NCBI GenBank assembly: GCA_965371325.1 | Contig: CBDUXZ010000053.1 | Coordinates: forward strand, 1 to 9,009 | Direction of reading: 5' to 3' | Origin: CBDUXZ01 sp965371325 [NCBI: uncultured bacterium] | Lineage (GTDB): Bacteria > JAUYMQ01 | Length of the DNA stretch: 9,009 nucleotides | In this document: one piece after another, positions 5,974 through 9,009 of the stretch | How positions within the stretch are numbered: position 1 is the first letter of the stretch | Layout: each line of letters begins with the position of its first letter | Position numbers and translations under genes: made by a program | Notes under the pieces: model-generated | What the model was told of the DNA's origin: nothing | The model's input: only the letters and a program-made list of their open reading frames with translations | Database searches by the model: none

Positions 5974-6573
5974 TTACACCTCGCGGCGGTTCTCCAGACT
6001 CTTCTCGATAGTGAGAGGATCCACGTACTCGAGATCCCCGCCGGTGGGAATTCCCTGGGCGAGGCGCGTCACACGATAGCCGAGCGGCTTTAACACCCTG
6101 GCCAGGTAGAGGGCGGTAGCTTCGCCATCGGCGTTGAGGTTCGTCGCGATAATCACTTCACACTCCGCGCCGATCTTCTTCAGCCGCTCGATCAGCTCAT
6201 CGAAGTGCAAGTCTTCGGGTCCTATTCCGTCGAGCGGTGAGAGGGCGCCGTGTAGAACGTGGTAGCGCCCCCGAAACTTTCCCGTCCGCTCGATGGCCAT
6301 AAGATCGGGGGGCTCTTCGACAACGCACACCTGCCGCGGATTGCGCCGATCGTCACGGCAGATCGCGCAGGGGTCGGCGTCGGTGAGGTTCCAGCAGGCC
6401 CGGCAGAGAACGACCTCTTCCTTGACGCGCCGGATGGCGTCGGAGAGGGCCGCCCCAAGGGTGGGCTGACTTTTCAGAATGTGGTAGGCGAGCCGGGTAG
6501 CGGTTTTCTCTCCGATCCCGGGGAGCTTCTGAAACTGTTCGATCAGGCGCGCGATGGGGCCAGGGTGCGCCAT
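5974..6573 (-). CDS. recR: Recombination protein RecR
   Basis: This 199-residue protein has the full RecR layout. A helix-hairpin-helix lies at 17-24 (LPGIGEKTA). The four-cysteine zinc finger is Cys57-x2-Cys60...Cys69-x2-Cys72 (CRACWNLTDADPCAIC). A TOPRIM domain spans about 81-175, with the VVEEPPD acidic motif and NLNADGEATA. The C-terminal GIPTGGDLEYVD motif lies at 174-185. RecR forms a ring on DNA and, with RecO (and RecF), loads RecA onto SSB-coated gapped DNA during recombinational repair. Its length matches the family. The ATG at 6571-6573 has AGGAG eight bases upstream. It lies 56 bases after ybaB in the usual ybaB-recR order and should be co-transcribed with it. Confidence 0.97.
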   Translation of the reverse strand: MAHPGPIARLIEQFQKLPGIGEKTATRLAYHILKSQPTLGAALSDAIRRVKEEVVLCRACWNLTDADPCAICRDDRRNPRQVCVVEEPPDLMAIERTGKFRGRYHVLHGALSPLDGIGPEDLHFDELIERLKKIGAECEVIIATNLNADGEATALYLARVLKPLGYRVTRLAQGIPTGGDLEYVDPLTIEKSLENRREV

Positions 6574-6629
6574 GCGGGCTTCTCCTAGGGCTTCGCCCGC
6601 CGGGAGCGACCTCCACCCCAGCGGGAGTT

Positions 6630-6944
6630 CTAAAACATTCCGGGGATGCCGAGTCCTCCGGTTACTTTCCCCATCTCCTCGGACATCAACTCCCGGGATT
6701 TCTTGAGGGCTTCATTGACGGCGGCGCGAACAAGATCCTGGAGCATCTCGACATCGTCCGGATTCACGATCTCACGTTCGATCTTGACCGACAAGATTTC
6801 CTGAGCACCGTTCACCACGGCGGTGATCATGCCGCCGCCCGCCGACGCCTCAACTTCTTTCGCCTTGAGGTCCTCCTGCACCTTGGCGAGCTTCGCCTGC
6901 ATTTGCTGCGCCTGCTTCATCAGATTCTTGATCTGACCTTGCAT
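6630..6944 (-). CDS. YbaB/EbfC nucleoid-associated protein
   Basis: This 104-residue member of the YbaB/EbfC DNA-binding family forms homodimers that bind DNA and help shape the nucleoid; it is commonly encoded between dnaX and recR. The N-terminal helix has the family's [20 protein letters not shown] pattern. It is followed by the [15 protein letters not shown] strand region, and by [20 protein letters not shown] leading into a Met/Gly-rich tail (GGLGIPGMF) typical of the family. The ATG at 6942-6944 has GAGGAG about five bases upstream, a strong ribosome site. A hairpin between dnaX and this gene may limit read-through. Confidence 0.95.
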   Translation of the reverse strand: MQGQIKNLMKQAQQMQAKLAKVQEDLKAKEVEASAGGGMITAVVNGAQEILSVKIEREIVNPDDVEMLQDLVRAAVNEALKKSRELMSEEMGKVTGGLGIPGMF

Positions 6945-6959
6945 CGGATCTCCTCTGGC

Positions 6960-6980
6960 AAAAGGGGATGCTCCCCTTTT
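6960..6980 (-). terminator. Palindromic hairpin between dnaX and ybaB (possible attenuator)
   Basis: AAAAGGGG (6960-6967) and CCCCTTTT (6973-6980) are a perfect eight-base inverted repeat around a five-base loop. It starts directly at the dnaX stop codon (6981-6983). On the minus strand the GC stem is only four pairs and ends in TTTT, so it may be a leaky terminator that lowers ybaB-recR expression relative to dnaX. On the plus strand the T-run is six long, so it could also stop antisense transcription. It ends 15 bases before the ybaB start codon and leaves its ribosome site free. Confidence 0.55.
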
Positions 6981-8684
6981 TTACGCGCCGAACGTCTTTA
7001 TCTCCTTGATCTCACCCCCCAGGATACGCTTCGCCTGTTTCACCGCCTCGTGCCCGAGCGCTTCCTTCTTGAGGGCCCGCTCCCGATCACTCTCACGCTC
7101 CCTTGTTTCCTTCTGGAGCACAACCGTCGCCCCACGAGCGACTTTCTTCTGGGATGAACCCACGACCACGACCCGCACGGGCCGCCCGAAGCATTGCTCG
7201 GCAAGCTCGGAGGCGAGCGTCGCCTTGTCACCCAGCATATCGCCGTGCAGGGCCACATCAAAGCTTACCTGAAGCTGGTCATCGGTGAGCGCAACGAACC
7301 GGCCGTGGGTGAGAATAGAGCCCAGAAGGGGAGCCTTCTCACCGACGAGAGCCAGATAATTCGCCCAGGGTGAATCCATCGCCCCCTCCTCGAATGGGCT
7401 GAGGTCCATGCCCTGAGCCTCGGCGAGATCCCCGTCGGTGACAGGCGGGGGAAGGGTGGAAGAGCTGACCCCGCCGGAGGAGGATCGATTCTGCCCACCC
7501 CCGCCGGCGCCGCCGGATGGGCGCGCACGGGGCGAGGGCGGCGTGCCGTCCTCCAGCGCGGCCAGACGACGCAAGAGGTCGGAGACAGGGACAAGCGGAC
7601 GCAGATGCGCGGCCTTCAGAACGCACATCTCCAGAACAAGGAAGGGCTGTGATGCGCCGTCAATTTCCTGAGCGCCCTTCAGGAACAGATCGAAGAGCGC
7701 ATGAAGCGTTTCGGGCGCAACCCCCCTGACCATGTCCTGTAGCCGTTCGAGATCCGCCTCGGGCGCGTCAAGCGTCTTTGAGGGCTCGCTCACAATCGCC
7801 AGAACCACGAGATCGCGAAGCAAAACCAGGATTTCGTGGATGGTCCGCCTGGCGTCGGCCCCTTGTGTATCGAGCTGTCGCAACGCCTCCACGCAGCGCG
7901 CGGGTTCCGTTTCGATCACGGCCCGGGTCAGATCGAAAAGGACGTTTCGATCAATCAGCCCCAGCGCTTCCCTGACAGCCGCCTCTTCGATCTTCCCACT
8001 CGTAAATGCGATGAGTTGGTCGAGAATCGTCAGCGCGTCGCGCATGCATCCTTCCGACTGGCGGGCGATAGCGGTCAAAGCCGCACTGTCCGCCTCGATC
8101 TTCTCGGCGTCGGCAATTTCCCGGAGCTTACGCGCAATGATGACGGCTGGAATACGCGAGAAATCGTATCGCTGCACGCGAGAGAGGATCGTGGCGGGAA
8201 GCTTGTGAACGTCGGTGGTGGCGAACACGAACTTGACGTGGGCTGGGGGCTCTTCGAGGGTTTTCAGGAGCGCGTTGAAGGCCTCCACGGTGAGCATGTG
8301 CACTTCATCGATGACGTACACCTTGAAGCGGGCGGAAGCCGGCGCGTACTTCACGCTCTCACGCAAATCCCGGACGTTATCGACGCCGCGATTGGAAGCG
8401 CCGTCGATTTCCTGGATATCGATGGCAGAGCCCTCAGCGATCTCGCGGCAGGGGTTGCAGGCGTCGCAGGGCTCGGGCGCCGGTCCCTTCTCGCAGCAGA
8501 GCGCTTTGGCGAAGATGCGCGCAATGGTTGTCTTACCGACGCCGCGGGGACCGGTGAGAAGAATTGCGTGGGCGATGCGTTGGGATGAGAGGGCGTTCTG
8601 AAGGCTGCGTGTTACGTGCTCCTGACCGAGCACCTCCGAGAATTGCCTCGGGCGCCACTTCCTGGCCAGAACCTGATAGCTCAT
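6981..8684 (-). CDS. dnaX: DNA polymerase III clamp-loader subunit tau/gamma
   Basis: This 567-residue AAA+ ATPase loads the beta clamp in the replisome. Domain order: N-terminal MSYQVLARKWRPRQF, then Walker A GPRGVGKT (45-52). Zinc-binding cysteines sit at 64, 73, 76 and 79, the same spacing as in E. coli DnaX. Walker B is VIDEVH with Asp126/Glu127, sensor 1 is FATTDVHKLP (154-163), and the arginine finger SRVQRYDF has Arg169. Sensor 2 is GCMRDALTILDQ with Arg215. The clamp-loader collar spans about 235-370 and a low-complexity Gly/Ser/Pro linker about 378-430. The C-terminal domain (WANYLALVGEKAPLLGSIL onward) is the tau part that would touch DnaB/DnaE. I see no A- or T-rich slippery run for a programmed gamma frameshift. 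The ATG at 8682-8684 gives the canonical start. It lacks a clear Shine-Dalgarno and is preceded by CCTCCTC. Confidence 0.96.
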   Translation of the reverse strand: MSYQVLARKWRPRQFSEVLGQEHVTRSLQNALSSQRIAHAILLTGPRGVGKTTIARIFAKALCCEKGPAPEPCDACNPCREIAEGSAIDIQEIDGASNRGVDNVRDLRESVKYAPASARFKVYVIDEVHMLTVEAFNALLKTLEEPPAHVKFVFATTDVHKLPATILSRVQRYDFSRIPAVIIARKLREIADAEKIEADSAALTAIARQSEGCMRDALTILDQLIAFTSGKIEEAAVREALGLIDRNVLFDLTRAVIETEPARCVEALRQLDTQGADARRTIHEILVLLRDLVVLAIVSEPSKTLDAPEADLERLQDMVRGVAPETLHALFDLFLKGAQEIDGASQPFLVLEMCVLKAAHLRPLVPVSDLLRRLAALEDGTPPSPRARPSGGAGGGGQNRSSSGGVSSSTLPPPVTDGDLAEAQGMDLSPFEEGAMDSPWANYLALVGEKAPLLGSILTHGRFVALTDDQLQVSFDVALHGDMLGDKATLASELAEQCFGRPVRVVVVGSSQKKVARGATVVLQKETRERESDRERALKKEALGHEAVKQAKRILGGEIKEIKTFGA

Positions 8685-8695
8685 GAGGAGGTTCC

Positions 8696-8714
8696 AAAAA
8701 GGGCTCTTGCCCCT
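8696..8714 (-). terminator. Intrinsic terminator of the SRP RNA gene, abutting dnaX
   Basis: On the minus strand AGGGGC, loop AAGA and GCCCTT form a six-pair stem (one G-U) that runs into five T residues (8696-8700). It stands about 17 bases past the SRP RNA helix end and only 11 bases before the dnaX ATG. A second small hairpin (CCGCGA/TCGCGG, within about 8717-8733) lies between them. Confidence 0.75.
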
Positions 8715-8731
8715 GGCCCGCGAAACCTCGC

Positions 8732-8863
8732 GGGGCGTCGAGGAGCGGCAGCCAGGCAACCCCGCGGCACACGAAAGTATTGACTACCGTTGCTTCCTTC
8801 CGGACCTGGCGGAGTTCGCCATACCTCGTTGCGCGGGACCCAGCTACCGCTCCTCCGCACCCC
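8732..8863 (-). ncRNA. ffs: SRP 4.5S RNA (bacterial small type)
   Basis: This is the RNA of the signal recognition particle, which binds Ffh and directs ribosomes making membrane proteins to FtsY. The minus strand carries the diagnostic tip CAGGTCCGGAAGGAAGCAAC, with a GGAA tetraloop and the Ffh-binding symmetric loop, then CGTGTGCCG as in E. coli 4.5S RNA. The distal helix is GAGGAGCGG (8847-8855) with CCGCTCCTC (8740-8748). After a two-by-two internal loop it continues as GGGGTG/CGCCCC (8858-8863 and 8732-8737), which sets the outer ends given here. The minimal molecule is 116 nt and the extended one 132 nt; no Alu domain is present. It lies between tRNA-Ser and dnaX. I see no good promoter in the 47-base gap to the tRNA, so it may be co-transcribed with the tRNA and processed. 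An intrinsic terminator follows. Confidence 0.95.
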
Positions 8864-8910
8864 GCCGATAAACCTGAGTCGGTGTGCGCGTTCGGATGGT
8901 TCGGAGTAAC

Positions 8911-9000
8911 TGGCGGAGAGAGGGGGATTCGAACCCCCGGAAGAGTTACCCCTTCGCACGCTTAGCAAGCGTGTGCCTTCAGCCGCTCGGCCATCTCTCC
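8911..9000 (-). tRNA. tRNA-Ser(GCU)
   Basis: This is a 90-nt class II tRNA with encoded CCA. The acceptor is GGAGAGA/TCTCTCC with discriminator G. The D-arm region is TGGCCGAGCGGCTGAAGGC, typical of serine tRNAs. The anticodon stem-loop is ACGC TTGCTAA GCGT, giving anticodon GCU for AGC/AGU codons. A long variable arm (CGAAGGGGTAACTCTTCC) follows, and the T arm is GGGGG TTCGAAT CCCCC. Long variable arm plus G73 fit SerRS recognition. Its promoter would lie beyond the right edge; only nine bases precede it here. Confidence 0.97.
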
Positions 9001-9009
9001 GTTCAAACG

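Noticed and set aside
6981-8684. A programmed frameshift site in dnaX for making gamma
   Set aside because: I saw no run of six or more A or T in the linker region and no A AAA AAG-type heptamer, so only tau is supported.
8685-8759. A 25-residue N-terminal extension of DnaX from a TTG codon
   Set aside because: It would run through the SRP RNA terminator and 3' arm. DnaX proteins normally begin MSYQVLARKWRP, exactly as at 8684.
1-9009. CRISPR arrays, insertion sequences, phage or defence genes
   Set aside because: I saw no regularly spaced direct repeats, no terminal inverted repeats with target duplications, and no transposase, integrase or known defence-protein motif on either strand.

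Overview
This is a GC-rich bacterial chromosomal segment of housekeeping character. Every supported gene lies on the minus strand, so transcription runs from the right end of the window to the left. It carries three kinds of stable RNA: RNase P RNA, SRP 4.5S RNA and two tRNAs. It also carries a DNA-replication/repair gene block, a polarity GTPase pair, and a second small operon. The closest MglA/MglB resemblance I can recall is to Myxococcus xanthus. Together with the type-A RNase P RNA and the encoded tRNA CCA ends, this suggests a deltaproteobacterial lineage in the broad old sense (Myxococcota, Desulfobacterota, Bdellovibrionota or a related uncultured group). That placement is an inference. 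I see no transposase, integrase, CRISPR array, phage gene or toxin-antitoxin pair.

Right part (9000 down to 5974): tRNA-Ser(GCU), then the SRP RNA gene (ffs) with its own terminator, then dnaX (clamp-loader tau subunit), ybaB/ebfC (nucleoid-associated protein) and recR (recombinational repair). As far as I remember, the same order tRNA-Ser/SRP RNA/dnaX/ybaB/recR occurs in Bacillus, so this looks like an old conserved arrangement. The SRP RNA terminator sits almost on top of the dnaX start codon. A second palindromic hairpin separates dnaX from ybaB.

Middle part (5973 to 4401): a 261-base spacer with a possible promoter and a hairpin, then mglB and mglA. These encode the Roadblock GAP and the Ras-like GTPase that set front-rear polarity in gliding bacteria. 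Next comes a tRNA with anticodon CAU behind a good promoter. Its body looks like tRNA-Ile2 (lysidine-modified) rather than tRNA-Met.

Left part (4400 to 1): a 264-base spacer with a promoter, then a tightly overlapping operon: a coiled-coil/C4 zinc-ribbon protein, an RNase HI-type protein and an extended-SDR NAD-dependent epimerase/dehydratase. The stop/start overlaps are TGATG and ATGA. After a 115-base gap comes a patatin-like phospholipase. RNase P RNA (rnpB) follows with its own promoter directly behind the phospholipase stop codon and a strong hairpin at its 3' end. The window ends in the first 37 codons of a putative lipoprotein.

I did not find an undescribed biological system. The points most worth a second look concern how dnaX is expressed between two hairpins, the possible non-canonical catalytic residue in the SDR protein, the identity of the CAU tRNA, and the enlarged RNase P RNA.
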